A stretch of DNA of 64,000 nucleotides. Origin: Chondrus crispus (taxonomy: Eukaryota > Rhodophyta > Florideophyceae > Gigartinales > Gigartinaceae). Every line of letters begins with the position of its first letter. Within the stretch, counting starts at the first letter, position 1. This document shows positions 20,532 through 31,842 of the stretch, in pieces. The stretch spans positions 104,882 through 168,881 of the forward strand of contig NW_005179017.1 in assembly GCF_000350225.1 (NCBI RefSeq), read 5' to 3'. The translations under genes and the position numbers were made by a program. Below the pieces are notes generated by a model. The model was not told where the DNA came from. It saw nothing but the letters and a program-made list of their open reading frames with translations, and did not search any database.

Positions 20532-20870
20532 AAGACCTTATCAAGGGTATAAGGTGTAACGGGCGCTTCGCGAGCATTGGATTTACGACCAATCGGGCCC
20601 GGCTTCCTAATTACCGCCCCGAACTCGCCGAGCGACTGCCTGTACAAGACTCTACCACCATCCGTCCCGGGGCAGTCCTCTTCCTTTTGCCCCCCCTATC
20701 AGGGACTTGAGCTACTGTGGGCCGCAAACCCACTTAAAGGGAAAGAGAGAATCGGACACTCCGTAGGGCTGTGCCGTCGGCAACTCTTGTTCGTTGTTGT
20801 TTGGTGGTTGTGTTGTCGCTGGACCGTTGGACCCTGGTTCCGGCCTGACAGGCACATTGCACTACATAAG

Positions 20871-20883
20871 TGGTCTCCCGACC
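20871..20883 (+). other. Element 2 primer-binding site
   Basis: TGGTCTCCCGACC lies 4 bases after the LTR end. It is the same 13-mer as in element 1, so both families appear to use the same tRNA primer, plausibly tRNA-Tyr. Confidence 0.8.
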
Positions 20884-20959
20884 CAGAATCTGGGAACTAT
20901 GCACAGAAGTCGGAAATAGGTAATTTAGTTCGATAGGTCTCGTTTATTAGGAGCGGACC

Positions 20960-23223
20960 ATGGCATCCAGCCAACCCAAGGACGTCGCTGGATCAGCTCA
21001 AGAGTCGAGGATTCCGCGAGGACCTCGTACACGTAGCCAAGGAAATTCGGCTGCTGATCCAGTTGCAGACGCGTTCCCTTCGGGGACGGCCGTTGAGAAG
21101 AACGGCCTGGAAGAGAAGTTTGAAAAATTGGGCGAGGAGATTCGTCAGGAGACGAAGAACAAGCTTGATGAACTTCTGGGTATTTTTCAGAAGCAACAGG
21201 AGTTGCTAAAATCCGAGTTCCACGCTGCGCTTGAGGAGCTGACAGCCCGTGTGGTTCTCGTTGAGAATTTAGGTACCGATGCGTCCCCGGGCCGAGATCC
21301 GGAAGTGCTGGATTCGCTAAAGCTCGTCGCGAAAGAAGTGCGGCGAGACAAGAATCAGGCCCTGGAAACGCCGGCCAAGACAAGGGACAGCATCGACGAC
21401 CGGTTCTACCGCGCTTCGCGGCGACTCAAGGACCTTGAGCAAGCTGCGGGCCGGGCCGAACCAAGTTTGGACGCGGGATCGCTCTCCGACGGAGAAGAAA
21501 CCGACAGTCCAACGAGGAAGGACAAGTCAGTCCGAACCCGAGATTCCAAGTGGAGGAACCCCAAGTCGGCCAAAGGCCGAAAGAAGAAGAAAAGTCACTG
21601 TAGTGACGACCGCGAAAATTGCGACTCAAATTCGGAGTCGAATGTCTCAGCAGAAAATGGTGACGACGGCTCGTCGAACCATTCAAGAAATTCCGACCGA
21701 AGATCGACAGACGGAAATGGAATTTCGTCGAATAAGAAGAGCTCCAAACGAGGCGGAGTCACTTCGTCCGCCTCGCGGAGGGATCAAGAAGCGGAGCCAG
21801 AAGACATCGCGACGCGGCGCGGACCGCGATGGGAGGGGTTGGAGGAATTAAATCCGACCAACCACCTCTTCAAGAAGTTGCTTTCGTACAGGACCTACCG
21901 CCTGCGGAACCCGCAGACACGTCTGTCGGGCAAGCGGCGGACAGTTGAAAGATCAGAAGAGACATACCACCAAAGGTGAAGAGAGACAATACGCTCACAA
22001 GAGACGATGGCGTATTGGTTCTAGATTTTTTAGCTAAGATATTCCAAGAATTCGACACCCAGGAGATGAACGAAGGCCAAGCGATCCGCTTGCTACTGGA
22101 GTTCCTCAGCGGAATCGCCTTGAGGCAGTACACTTCGGTGTCACAAACGGCGGGGTCCCACCATGGGAAAATATCCGTCTGGCCGGAGGCCGTACAGTGG
22201 CTATTGCGAAGCTTCGCCACCGATGAGGCAATCCGCCAAGCCGTACTCGCTTTACGGGAAGTACAGCAGCTACCGTCTGAAGACGAGATGGAATTTTATA
22301 TCCGTCTGACGGACGCGAGCAATCGATGTGGAAACGTATATTCGATGGACGAACAGATGACAATGTTTATTGAAGGACTCGATTCGAGTATCAAGCCGAT
22401 GGTATCTCAATACCGACAAGACAATCGGGACGTTTCGTTTTTGAGACTAGTTAATTACGCGAAGGCGCATGGCTCGGCGAGCCGCGCCAAGGAGAAGAAG
22501 ACTAGGAGAGTCACCATCCAAGCGCCAGCGACGTTAAGGACGGGGGGGAAGCAGAAGCCTTCGCACCCCACGGGAAAAACCCGCGGCGCGGTCCACGTGG
22601 CCGATTCACTTTCTGCGTCTAGAGGACCTAGTGCTGTTGATCAGGAAGAAAATGGATACGCAGGAGCGCTGGTTGCCGAGGGCGATTTTTATAACCCCTC
22701 CGAGGGGTATGGAGACGAGGATCACGGAGCTAGTGGGATGTCCACACTACGGACGCCCACGTATACGACGAGCTCGTATATTGAGGCCGCGGAACCCGTA
22801 TTGGCGTTTCGAGGGCGCGGACACACGCCCGCGCCAAGAATTCCGATGGAAGACAAGGGTACGGCCTTCAGAAGACCGGGCTGGACGGGCCGGCCGACGG
22901 CCCGAGGACTGCCAAGGTCGCCGTACCCTCAGAAGAAGCATGGACTCGTATGCTACCATTGCTACGAGAAAGGCCACGGAGCGCCTACGTGTTTGCTCTC
23001 ATTCCGAGAGATGCACCGAGTTCTGAAGAACTACGAGATGCTCTCCCCGATGGAGAGGTTGGGAATTCCGTCGACAAGTTACCTGAAGCTAAAACAGTGG
23101 TTCGAATCACAAGCGGCGAGCACACCGAGTGCCTCTGCCGAAGGTTCGAACCGGACATCAGGAAGACCGGCCGCGGGGCCGTCGTCGGACTGGAGAAGAA
23201 ATCCGCAGCGACAGGAAAACTAA
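20960..23223 (+). pseudogene. Element 2 gag
   Basis: ATG 20960 opens a frame of 339 codons, followed after a frameshift between about 21946 and 21979 by a second frame to TAA 23221-23223. Residues 45-100 form a coiled coil ('FEKLGEEIRQETKNKLDELL'), and a Lys/Ser-rich basic stretch follows. The capsid-like core is in the second frame ('MNEGQAIRLLLEFLSG', 'REVQQLPSEDEMEFYIRL'), as in element 1. The nucleocapsid knuckle is 'CYHCYEKGHGAPTC'. Pol lies in the -1 frame and overlaps the end of gag. Confidence 0.9.
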
Positions 23224-24494
23224 GGGGGGGAATCTCAAAAAAGTCGAAAGGAGAGACATGTGTCCTGCGAACCGTGTCCGGAACCCAGTTCCGTTCCCCG
23301 CTTTTAGTGAAGGAAGCAGTCGATGATGAGGAGACAGTTGGAATCATCGATAACCCGAAAGGACCCCTTGGGGTCAAGAAGATTCTGCGAAGAGGCAAGG
23401 ACGATCCGCTGGAGCAAGTCCAACGCCCCTGGTACATGGTCAAACGCGGGGAATGTCCCGAGAAGATTTTGGTCCTTGCGAGGAAAAACTACAAAGTCTT
23501 CGCGGACATTGGACCGACGGTCGGATTGATGAGCCGTGTACTGTCCGTGTTGGACACCGGCGCGGGACCTAATCTCATCCGGAGATCCGAGCTTCCCGCA
23601 GGAATGGAAACTCTTGTGTCCTTCGGAACGACTCAAGACATTGGCAATGCGAATAACAGACCACTCCGAACTCTAGGTACACTCAGAATGCCTGTGAGAC
23701 TTGGACGTTTCGTGGCTTCAGTTGAATTTATAGTTTGTGAAAAACTCGCAGTCCCCCTAATTCTAGGAGCCGATTAATGCGATAGGTTCGTGGAGGCAAT
23801 CTCCTCACGAAAGAGGACAGTTGAGTTGGCGGACTTCTCGGAGGTTCCGATCGTACGGCGATTCTCGGCGAGAAGATCGAAGAAGCATTTGGTTCCCAGA
23901 GAGGGCGAGACCGATGCAAAAAAGGAGCGAATTTCCCCCAAGGTGAAGGTGGCAAGAGCCACGACCATTGGGCCAGGGACGCAACGCATGGTCGAGTGCA
24001 CCTCGAAGAGGACTGGGTTGGTCGTCGTTCAACCCTACGCACCCCTATACGACAAGCACGGACTGGTAAGCACCAACGGTGTAGTTCAAGTGGAGCCTGA
24101 CAAACCTTTTAATTTGCTCGTTGCGAATTTTAGGAATTACCCTGTCAGGGTTCAAAAAGGCCAAGTGGTGGCGGAACTACTACTGCACCCGAGAGCCGTA
24201 GTCAAGAGCAATACCACCATTGGTGAGGTACTTGGAATTCAAGGAAGGTATGAGGAAAAGTTCACTAATTCTACCCCGCCGCCTACGGGCGAGAGAAGAT
24301 GCGAACCGTCGGAACAAGATCGCGAGGACCAGCAAGGAGAACGGGAGGAAGGGCTCTCCGCGACGGCAACTACGAAGCCGGAGCGGCGAATTGAGCCTCC
24401 CCCGCCGGACGTGGAGGAGCTCGACCTGAGCCACGTGCCGGACCGGCTGCGCGAAAGATTCCGTCGGATGCTAAAAAAATATTCCCGCATGTAG
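22950..24494 (+). pseudogene. Element 2 pol, protease and RT leader
   Basis: The -1 frame relative to gag contains the retropepsin motif 'VLDTGAGPNLIRRSELP', with the active D-T-G intact, and 'VPLILGAD' before a TAA at 23775-23777. Element 3 has Tyr there. The same frame resumes and runs through the protease-RT linker ('VVVQPYAPLYDKHG', 'PFNLLVANFR') to TAG 24492-24494. At that point the intact relative has Trp in 'YSRMWDG'. Retropepsins cut Gag and Pol polyproteins inside the virus-like particle. Two nonsense codons disable this copy. Confidence 0.88.
23213..23222 (+). promoter_or_regulatory. Candidate gag-pol -1 frameshift site
   Basis: AGGAAAACTA ends gag. The -1 frame is open from about 22950, across this point, into the protease. 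Element 3 has the same ten bases at its gag stop (42496-42505, minus), also with pol in the -1 frame. The heptamer is not a classical slippery site. Confidence 0.5.
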
Positions 24495-26580
24495 GATGGG
24501 ACCCTTGGTGAAATCAACACCACGGTCCACCGGATTGAACTGGCCCCGGATACAAGGCCAATTGCACAAGCTCCCTACCGAGCCGGTCCAAAGGCTCGGG
24601 AGGTCGAGGACGCAGAAGTACAGAAGATGTTAGAAGCAGGAGTCATCGAGCCGGCGCAGTCCGAATGGGCGTCGCCCGTTTTATTAGTGCCCAAGCCGGA
24701 CGGATCGATGCGCTTTTGTGTCGACTATCGCAGGTTAAACGCGGTAACGGTGAAGGACACATACCCTTTGCCGCGCATGGATGAGTGTTTGGACTCGTTG
24801 GGAGACACCAAGGTCTTTTCCGCGTTGGACGCGATTTCAGGGTATTGGCAGATGCCCATTACGGAAGCGGACCGCGACAAGACAGCTTTTTCGTGCCACC
24901 CAGATCTCTACTGTTTTTCAAGAATGCCCTTCGGGATTACCAATGCGCCAGCGACGTTTCAGAGAGCTATGGATATCCTGCTCTCTCCATTTCGCTGGAA
25001 ATGCTGTCTGGTATATCTACATGATATCATCATCTTCAGCAAATCCTGGGAGGAGCACGTCGTCCACGTTGACGAAATACTGTCTGTATTGGAAAAGGCA
25101 GGTGTGAAGCTCAAGCTTCGCAAGTGCGAATTTTTCGTCGAAAAGATCAAGTACCTGGGCCACGTCGTTCGGCCAGGTACATTGGAGGTTGACGCCGCGC
25201 GAACCGCCGCACTGGAACAAGGGAGGTATCCTCAAACGCAGACCCAGCTCAGGAGCTTCTTGGGACTCTGCAATGTCTACCGCAGGTTTGTCCCACATTA
25301 CGCGAAAATTGCGCATCCGCTCAATCAACTATTGAAGAAGGGACAACCGGTCCAGTTGGAAGGATTCGACGAACCGTGCGAAAAAGGTTTTCATAAGCTC
25401 AACGACGCCATCTTGGCGCCGCCGGTGTTGGCGCTGCCGAAGAAGGACCTACCATACTCGGTAGACACTGATGCAAGCGACTATCAAATCGGCGCTGTAT
25501 TATTTCAAACGCATCCGGATGCGCAACGTAAACCCATCGGGTTCTTTTCAAGAACGTTAGCCGCAGCCGAGAGAAACTATTCTGTATCAGAAAAAGAATG
25601 TCTAGCGGTAATTTGGGCCGTACAGACTCTAAGACCATATTTATATGGCGAGCACTTCATTGTGCATACCGACCATGCCTCATTGAGGTGGTTCATGAAC
25701 GTAACCGACCCCAGCGGGAGATTAATCCGATGGAGGCTCCGCCTCTCGGAATTTGATTTCGAAATCAAGTACAAGAAGGGCAAGGCTAACAGCCAAGCCG
25801 ATGCCCTGTCAAGACTACGGACCGCTGGAGAAACCGTCGACGAAATTGACGACGAAATTCCATGCTTTATGGCCGAACCGGCCGAGGGAACAGTGGAGGA
25901 CGAGGACAATTCTGTCGCGCTAGACGACATCCTCGCTCTCGAGTGGGGGGCCGCCCCTGATCGCCTCGATCAATTCCAAGCTGTCACTCCGGAGGAGCTC
26001 ATTCGCAAGCAAGCCGTCGACCCCTTCTGCAACGGCATCAAGGAAGAAATGGACGCCGGAAAGGTGAGAACGTTCAGCACGGAGACCGAGGAACTCGAAG
26101 GAACTCTATGCCGTACCGCGGCGGAGTTTGTACAAGTGGTGATACCACAATCGTTAAGGGACCGCGTCCTAGGGCTGAGCCACTACGCAAAATTGGCAGG
26201 CCACCCGGGAGGCAGGAAACTTTACAAGACATTGAGAAGATATTTTTATTGGCCTACGATGGCCCTAGACTGCTACGCAGTCGCGAAGAATTGCGCCGCA
26301 TGCGCGCGGGAAAGGTTGAAGTTAAGAAGAAACACGAAGGAAATGAAGCTGTTCACGCCCAAAGCTCCGCTGGAGTTTGTCGCCATCGACATTCTCGGCG
26401 AGCTAATTACAACTAAACGAGGAAATCGGTATATTCTCGTGATCAGCGATCGATACTCGAAACTGGTACGAACCGTACCGTTGAAGAAGATATCAGCTGC
26501 GCACATCGCACAAGCCTTCGTTCACCATTGGGTATTCGTGTACGGACCGCCGGTCAAGCTGCGACAATGGAACACAATTC
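24495..26580 (+). pseudogene. Element 2 pol, RT - RNase H - integrase N-terminal half
   Basis: This follows the TAG in the same frame; ATG 24627 is an internal Met, not a true start. The RT core includes 'LLVPKPDGSMRFCVDYRRL', but the catalytic box reads 'YLHDIIIFS' where element 3 keeps YLDD. One of the two metal-binding aspartates is therefore lost and polymerase activity is not expected. RNase H shows 'SVDTDASDYQIGAVLFQ' and 'HTDHASLRWF'. The integrase zinc region and first catalytic Asp ('VAIDILGEL') follow. The frame fails at about 26562, where 'VKL' is followed by a 5 bp deletion compared with element 3, just before the second catalytic Asp. Confidence 0.9.
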
Positions 26581-27649
26581 ACGGCCCGGTTCTTTCAGAA
26601 CGTCTGTCCAATTCTCGGCATACGCAATGTGTTCACGACTACGAACCACCCGCAAGCCAACGGCCAAGTTGAGAGGTTTAACCGCACGCTGACTTCCGCG
26701 TTGCGAAAATATGTTGGAGAGCACCCCAAGGACTGGGACCTATTTAGCGACGCCGTGACGTTCGCATACAACACGCAAGTGCATCGGACTACGAACATTT
26801 CGCCCTTCGAGCTGGTGTTAGCCCGGGCGCCTAGAAGCATTGCGTTACAATCTCAGCCAAGTTTGGAAGGATTTAGCTCGAATCGAGCGTACTACCTGAA
26901 ATGGCAGTCGTGGTTGGAAAGCCTGATGAAGGGCGCTGGTAAGAGCTTGCGGAAAGAACAAGCGCGCTACAAGCGAAATTTCGACGCAAGGCTCCGCAAG
27001 TCGAAGTATGACATCCCTTCAGGATCATACGTATTCCTTCGGAAAGAGCAAGGCACGGCCACCGAGCCGAAACATAAGTTGGCACAAGTGGCTACAGGTC
27101 CATATCAAGTGAAGGAGTCAACTGAGAATACGGTCGTCATATCCATCGGCGACCAGGAAGAGCGCGTGTCGCGAGATAGAGTCGAATTAGCCCCTAGTCC
27201 CATGGATTACACGCCGATAGTCGGGCTACGACAAGCGCTACAATTTCTCAACACAGGAGGAAAACGAGAAGGACCCGCCGGGCAAGCGAAAGATAGGATG
27301 CATGACGGACCGTTGATAAATCAGGAAGCTACGGGGACCCCGCCCGGTCTACAAGAGATGGGAGGTTCGGAAGGACAGGGTGAGGAGGAGTCACTGACTC
27401 TTCGGAAGGGGGACGGACAGTTGGACACGCAGGAAGAAGGAGCCGGGAGTCAGGAGTATGTGATCGACAAGATCGTGGACCACGGCTAGGACGGGGAGAA
27501 ATTAATTCTCAAAGTGAGATGGTATGGGTATACCCTCAAGGACGCAACGTGGGAACCCATCGAGCAATTGCCCCGCAGCGCGGCCGTCACGTATTTCCGA
27601 CGGAAAAGATTATCCTTGCCCGCGCAGATCGCGCAAGCGCAATCAGGAT
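26581..27649 (+). pseudogene. Element 2 pol, integrase C-terminal half and chromodomain
   Basis: After the 5 bp deletion the protein continues in another frame with 'YHPQANGQVERFNRTL' (Glu of the D-D-E triad). The integrase C-terminal domain and a hydrophilic linker follow, then the chromodomain 'EYVIDKIVDHG' - TAG (27487-27489) - 'DGEKLILKVRWYGYT', ending at 27649. In element 3 the stop codon position is Tyr. The chromodomain presumably directs integration to marked chromatin, as known for chromoviruses. Confidence 0.9.
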
Positions 27650-28371
27650 AGTGGTAACCAAGAATTCACATGTCAGTGTCAGTGCGGTAATCCGCACTGG
27701 GCAGAGCGAGCCGACCTGAGGGTCAAGAAAGGGGGAACGATAAGATGGAACAAACCAGGTGAGGGGCCTTCAGATAGCCCCCCGCAAGTAGAAGCAGCGC
27801 GCGCACGAGTACGATGAGCGTCGTGATGAGATACTCAGGTCGGAAGTCGCGTAACGGGGTGCCAAGCGAAGAAAGAACGCTGGAAGAACGAGGACATGGA
27901 CTGGACAATCCACCTTTTTCACTCTTACCTTCATAACAGTTCGGTCTCGTTTTTGTTTTACTTGTGATTGCTTTTGTGTTGTCCTATTTTATTTTTGAGA
28001 TGTTGGGGACGCGACCCCGCACCGCGGAGGTCGGTCAGCAAGTTTACGAGGAGCCGAAGGAGGACGTTGAAGAGGCGATAATCTTCGAGATCAATTCCGC
28101 CTTCGACAAGGTTACGGCCGACACCCGCGTCGCAGGATTCTCACCGGGTCATAACGAAGACCTCTCTTTTATTTTCTATTCCTTTCCTTCGTTTCGGTTT
28201 TGTTTATTTTTTTGATGTCGAAGACACAGCCCCGGGCAACGTCCGGGGTCCCTGAGAGAATGAGGAAGGCGAACCATTTCGTCCACTTACAAGAAGAGAA
28301 AAGAAAAACGGATGCACGACGTTGATGGCCAACCAGGTAACATTAGTTAGATTAGAAAAATATATAAGTAT
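27650..28371 (+). other. Post-pol region, conserved in element 3
   Basis: Without a clear gene. The stretch around 27950-28155 is closely matched by the reverse complement of about 36925-37110 in element 3, ending at the shared GATTCTCACC. From there the two elements diverge into different parts of the NB-ARC sequence. Confidence 0.7.
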
Positions 28372-28957
28372 GTAGCGAACGCCGTGAGACAGGACGGAGT
28401 CCGGAAGACGTGTGCTCTACGATTGACCGCGCACGACGATGAGATTAAGGCAGAGCTTCCCGGAGGGGCGTACTTGGTGTCGTTGGAGAAGGGCTGAAAT
28501 GGCCGACGGCTGGTTGAAGGGCTGTGGGTGATTGAGGAAGTATCTGGTGGCAACCAGACGGCCGCATAAATGGCAGAGCGGAACGCATTGGAAAGGGGGT
28601 AAGTGGAGGAACAAGCGTGGTTCCGCAGTCGCGTGTGCAGGCCTACCGATCAAGCTGTATCGGTCGCGAATGTTATACACCCGAATATCCTGCGCAAGTG
28701 GGCTATTCTCGCTGATACTTTGGGGGGCAACAGGGAAAGGAAGAGCAGACTACTGTCCTCCACAGTGGACATGGGGGTGCGTCAGACGGACGAGTGGGTT
28801 ATCTTTAAGTCGAGGGAGAAGGGATCCAAAGGATGTGGCTGAGGTGCATACGCATGCTGGCAAGGCGAAGCAGGAGGAAGTGGATGATGAGATGTGCGAC
28901 GGAGCTAAGGAATTGGCAGGAATGAGTGTTGGAGGCGTGGGGAGGCGTACCTCTTGA
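28372..28957 (+). pseudogene. NB-ARC (NLR-type ATPase) fragment inside element 2
   Basis: Pieces of an NB-ARC nucleotide-binding domain can be read in order with several stops and shifts. At 28390-28496 is a P-loop-like 'DGVRKTCALRLTAHDDE' followed by 'PGGAYLVSLEKG'. NB-ARC domains normally have GGVGKTTLA there, so the loop has lost key Gly/Thr residues. At about 28730-28830 is a RNBS-B-like 'SRLLSSTVD' with 'EWVIFKSRE', matching 'SRVLYSTRD' and 'EQVKFEARE' in element 3. The tail 'DGAKELAGM' resembles the lead-in to the GLPL motif. The flanks on both sides (up to about 28155 and from about 28945) match element 3. The sequence thus sits at a site shared by both elements. NB-ARC proteins are ATP-driven switches in immunity or cell death. 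This copy is dead. Confidence 0.65.
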
Positions 28958-29556
28958 GGATAAAGAGATGCACCACGATGCGAGGGGAGAGTCCGAAGGG
29001 CAGGCAGTTGCCGTTGGATGGCCTATCACGTAAGCCGCGGTACATCCCCGAGTACACCGCAACAACACCCCGTGAAGATCAACAAGTGTCGCGATGCCCA
29101 AGTGGAACAGAGAACCACATCGGGAATTTTTAAGCAAAATTTAGGAAGGCATGTCGCGTCGAGCGCACGAGGCGCTGGGTACTTAGAAGATGTGCAACAG
29201 CACGCAAAAATTTCCTAGCCCGCGCGTAACACACTCACCGATCCCCGACGATCAACTCCTCCCTGTTTTTCTTTCTTTCTGTCTCATTTTTATTTTGCTT
29301 TGTCTAGTGACCTTGAGGACGCGCGTCGCCGCTCGGACATCTACAAGACGGGAATTTTCGACCAAGAGGAGCGGCGCGGGGAAGACTAACAAGAGAGACG
29401 GAGACTGGCAACGCGACGGAACCGAACCGCGTTACGAGATTCGAGATCGCGTGAGTTTCACGATGGGCAAGAGAGAGGGGTATCTACCCGCAAGAAGAAG
29501 GCGATTGCGAAAGTGGTGCAGGTCCAGGGAAAGGGCAGCGCGAACAGGTTGAAGCT
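28958..29556 (+). other. Post-NB-ARC region shared with element 3
   Basis: The block 28945-29130 matches the reverse complement of about 35500-35680 (for example GGAGGCGTACCTCTTGAGGA). The pyrimidine-rich part near 29260-29310 resembles the region near 35300 read in reverse. No gene is supported. Confidence 0.65.
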
Positions 29557-30360
29557 GTGAAAGCGCCCGCGTCACCCTCAACCCGGAGACATGCAGGGCG
29601 ATTAGGTTCTAGAAATAGTGAGCAGAATGATGGGGAAAGAATCGAAACCGTCTCTTCGCCGGGAAGAGGTGGCAGTGCGAATGCAGCGGTGGAAAAAAAG
29701 GACTCCCCAGTTCGAAAGGGGTTAATTGGAACTCCGAAACGAAATGGTAGCTCCATTGTCCTAGAAGGAAAAAGAGGGCGCACGTCCTCGGACAGATGGC
29801 TACCGCGAAAAGCCCCCAAGACGACCACCACCACAGCACATGCCAAGACGGAGGAGACCGAAACTCAAGGGAATGGAGGAAGCAAAGATGCAGGTGAATT
29901 TGACCAAGACTTTTCCTTTTACGCGCCTGATCTCTCATATGACAAGACATTGGGTCTGGGGCCGGACGAGAAAGACGACGAGCCCATGGAGACTTCAGAA
30001 CGCCATGACAATACTGTCAGACATCAAGAGGAAAAGGGAATAGATGCTACGATCCCTGCGGATATTTACCCCGTAGAGAACGAGCATGGCAGGGCAGAAG
30101 AGAATGTCTCTAGTGACACGGCTATGGAAGAGGACACAGCGACGGTGCTGAACACCCCGCAGCAGACGGAGACTGATATTCCGCTCCCGGCCATGACAGA
30201 CAAAGATGAACCTTTCCAGGCAATGATGCTCTGTCAGCAACTTCAGAGAAGGTACTGCGACTTTGCCGACACACAAGACGACATGATTGATCGGTTTTTA
30301 CGTCTCCTGCGAAGACCTTCGAACTTAAATTGGTTGAGGTCTGGTAATGAGCTACTCTAG
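29557..30360 (+). CDS. Accessory ORF of element 2, unknown acidic protein
   Basis: A 267-codon frame in the sense direction after pol; the first in-frame start codon is a GTG at 29557. The protein is hydrophilic: basic and Ser/Thr rich for about 100 residues ('GKRGRTSSDRWLPRKAPK'), then strongly acidic. It ends in a probable helical segment ('QAMMLCQQLQRRYCDFA', 'MIDRFLRLLRRP'). A same-frame extension after the TAG (to about 30480) is also open and helical. It has no signal peptide, membrane span or recognised domain. It sits where some retrotransposons carry an extra ORF. It could be element-encoded or a captured host piece. Confidence 0.45.
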   Translation: MKAPASPSTRRHAGRLGSRNSEQNDGERIETVSSPGRGGSANAAVEKKDSPVRKGLIGTPKRNGSSIVLEGKRGRTSSDRWLPRKAPKTTTTTAHAKTEETETQGNGGSKDAGEFDQDFSFYAPDLSYDKTLGLGPDEKDDEPMETSERHDNTVRHQEEKGIDATIPADIYPVENEHGRAEENVSSDTAMEEDTATVLNTPQQTETDIPLPAMTDKDEPFQAMMLCQQLQRRYCDFADTQDDMIDRFLRLLRRPSNLNWLRSGNELL

Positions 30361-30977
30361 GCTTGGGCATCTCCAGATGAACGGCAATACCTCCGGCGGC
30401 AGAAGTGGTGCGCAGAAGTGAATTTTGCCCGCGTAGAACTGCGTCGTATGCAAGAACATGCGCTGGAGGATGACGCGAGGTGAGGGAAAATTAAATTCCC
30501 CTCTTCACAAACATCAAGGCCTGTTTTTAGGGAAAAGGAGGTCGATGGAGACGGGAAAAATTCCCTACTTAGTAGGAAAATGAGGCACAAAAGAAAAAGA
30601 AAAAACGGGTGAGACAGACTGACCTTTTTTTATTTGACAAGGGTTGAAGCGCTCTTTGACGAGCAGAGTTTGCGAGATAAAACGTCGGAGACATGCCGAA
30701 GGCATCTCCGCCGCGAACGAGGTGGGTTAGTTGATAGGCTTGAGAAGTCTACGTGGCCAGAGTGGCACCCCATCAAAAGGGCAAGATCGGGACGAGACGA
30801 CCCCGATCGCCACCGAGTTGGCGACTAAATTCACGACGAGCGCACCCTATCAGAAAGGATGATCGTCAGAGACCTGGAATTTTGATTTTAGGGGGAACTA
30901 CGCAGGGCTTTGTGTGCGGAATGCAAAAAGTCACTGCATTCTTCCTGGTTTTTTTGCGCGGTGAGAAAGCTACTGTA
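30361..30977 (+). other. Right end of element 2, truncated
   Basis: No gene supported. It ends CTGTA at 30973-30977, immediately before the reverse-oriented LTR of element 3. TATCC follows that LTR on the other side, as expected if 31843 onward is the inside of element 3. Confidence 0.6.
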
Positions 30978-31842
30978 TGTAGTGCATTGCGCCTGTCGGG
31001 CAGAGACCGCGGTCCGATGGTTCAGCAAAAACAACAACAGCAACAAAAAGAAGAACTGCCGATGGTACAGCGCTACGGAGTGTCCGACTCTCCCTTCTCC
31101 GTTGAAACGAGCTTGCGACTCGTAGTAGCTCAGATCCCTGATGGGGGGGGGCACAGAGAAATAGCCCGGCCCTGGACCGGTGTGGTAGAGACTTGCGAAG
31201 AGAACTGCTCGACGAGTGTGGGGTGGGGCGCGTACGTAGATACCCCGGTTCCACTGGGTTGTAAGGCCAATGCTCGTTGAGATTCTTCGACACCTTGTAA
31301 CGCGACAAGGCCTTCGACGGGGGCGTCGCAACGCAGCCCGACGGGATGAAATGAAAGTAGCAGCGCTACGTCAACCGTGCCGCCCGATGGCTCGAAACAC
31401 CTACACCGGTTCGGTCGCAACCGAGGCCGATGGCACCAACACAAGATAAGGGGAAAATAGGTAGAATTAGAGATAGAAAAGGATAGGGAAATAATGGAAA
31501 AAGAAAAGGGAACCCCCGAGCAATAGAGGATGCCGTAGGCTTAGGTAAAAGGGAGCGTCTTGGTAGAGACGGACTTCGACCAAGGCGACATTCAACTCCG
31601 GCAACTCGGGCTAGTTTATTGACTTGTTCCGTCAAAGGGCTAAGTTATATAGAGCCCCGCCGGGGCGAGTACAGTAGCTCCCGGCTCTAGATTCTAGATC
31701 TAATTAGTAAATAAACTAAATAATTAAAATAATCGTGCGCTTCGTCGCACACGTGTGTCCCCCAAACCCGGACTACAGTATCCAATTTTTTTCCTTTTTC
31801 ACTTCCTTTTTTTCCCCTACCCGAGACGGGTATTGCACTACA
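30978..31842 (-). repeat. Element 3 3' LTR
   Basis: 865 bp, TGTAGTGCATTGCGCC at one end and TATTGCACTACA at the other. Its reverse complement aligns with the element 2 LTR. A minus-strand TATATA-type promoter lies near 31645-31655. On the plus side CCCCCTTCT follows, which read in reverse is the polypurine tract AGAAGGGGGATA. This shows that element 3 lies to the right. Confidence 0.9.

Larger units (their letters stand above)
19427..20866 (+). repeat. Element 2 5' LTR, expanded by a microsatellite
   Basis: Starts TGTAGTGCAATA and ends GCACATTGCACTACA. The reverse complement of the LTR at 30978-31842 aligns along most of its length. This includes GCCCCGGCGGGGC-like and TATATA sequences near 19610-19625 (probable promoter), and the tract with CGACCAAGGCGACATTCAAC read in reverse. 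It is longer than its relative because of a (TTTTTC)n tract and local duplication around the assembly gap. Confidence 0.85.
19427..30977 (+). mobile_element. Element 2: Ty3/gypsy chromovirus, broken, no 3' LTR
   Basis: It begins with a 1,440 bp LTR, then a primer-binding site, gag, and pol with protease, RT, RNase H, integrase and chromodomain, all on the plus strand. A post-pol region with a degraded NB-ARC fragment and a 267-residue ORF follows. The element stops at 30977, where the reverse-oriented LTR of element 3 begins, so its own 3' LTR is absent. Pol carries nonsense codons at 23775, 24492 and 27487, a 5 bp deletion near 26562, and the RT box change YLHD. This copy cannot be autonomous. 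Confidence 0.9.

Noticed and set aside
19635..20552. 305-codon frame with poly-Phe/Leu, and the opposite Lys/Glu frame
   Set aside because: They are translations of the (TTTTTC)n tract and run into unknown bases.
9856..27489. Alternative genetic code (TAG/TGA as sense codons)
   Set aside because: Stops in mobile elements fall at different residues (Trp, Tyr, Ser) and the intact host gene at 60353 and the capsid and RT frames end at normal stops; pseudogene decay explains the data.
28532..28957. 141-codon frame in element 2 as an independent gene
   Set aside because: It is out of phase with the NB-ARC-like text in the same stretch, which makes better sense when read in pieces.
30978..31842. 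Solo LTR interpretation
   Set aside because: The flanking pentamers CTGTA and TATCC do not match, and a polypurine tract on the right side shows it is the 3' LTR of element 3.
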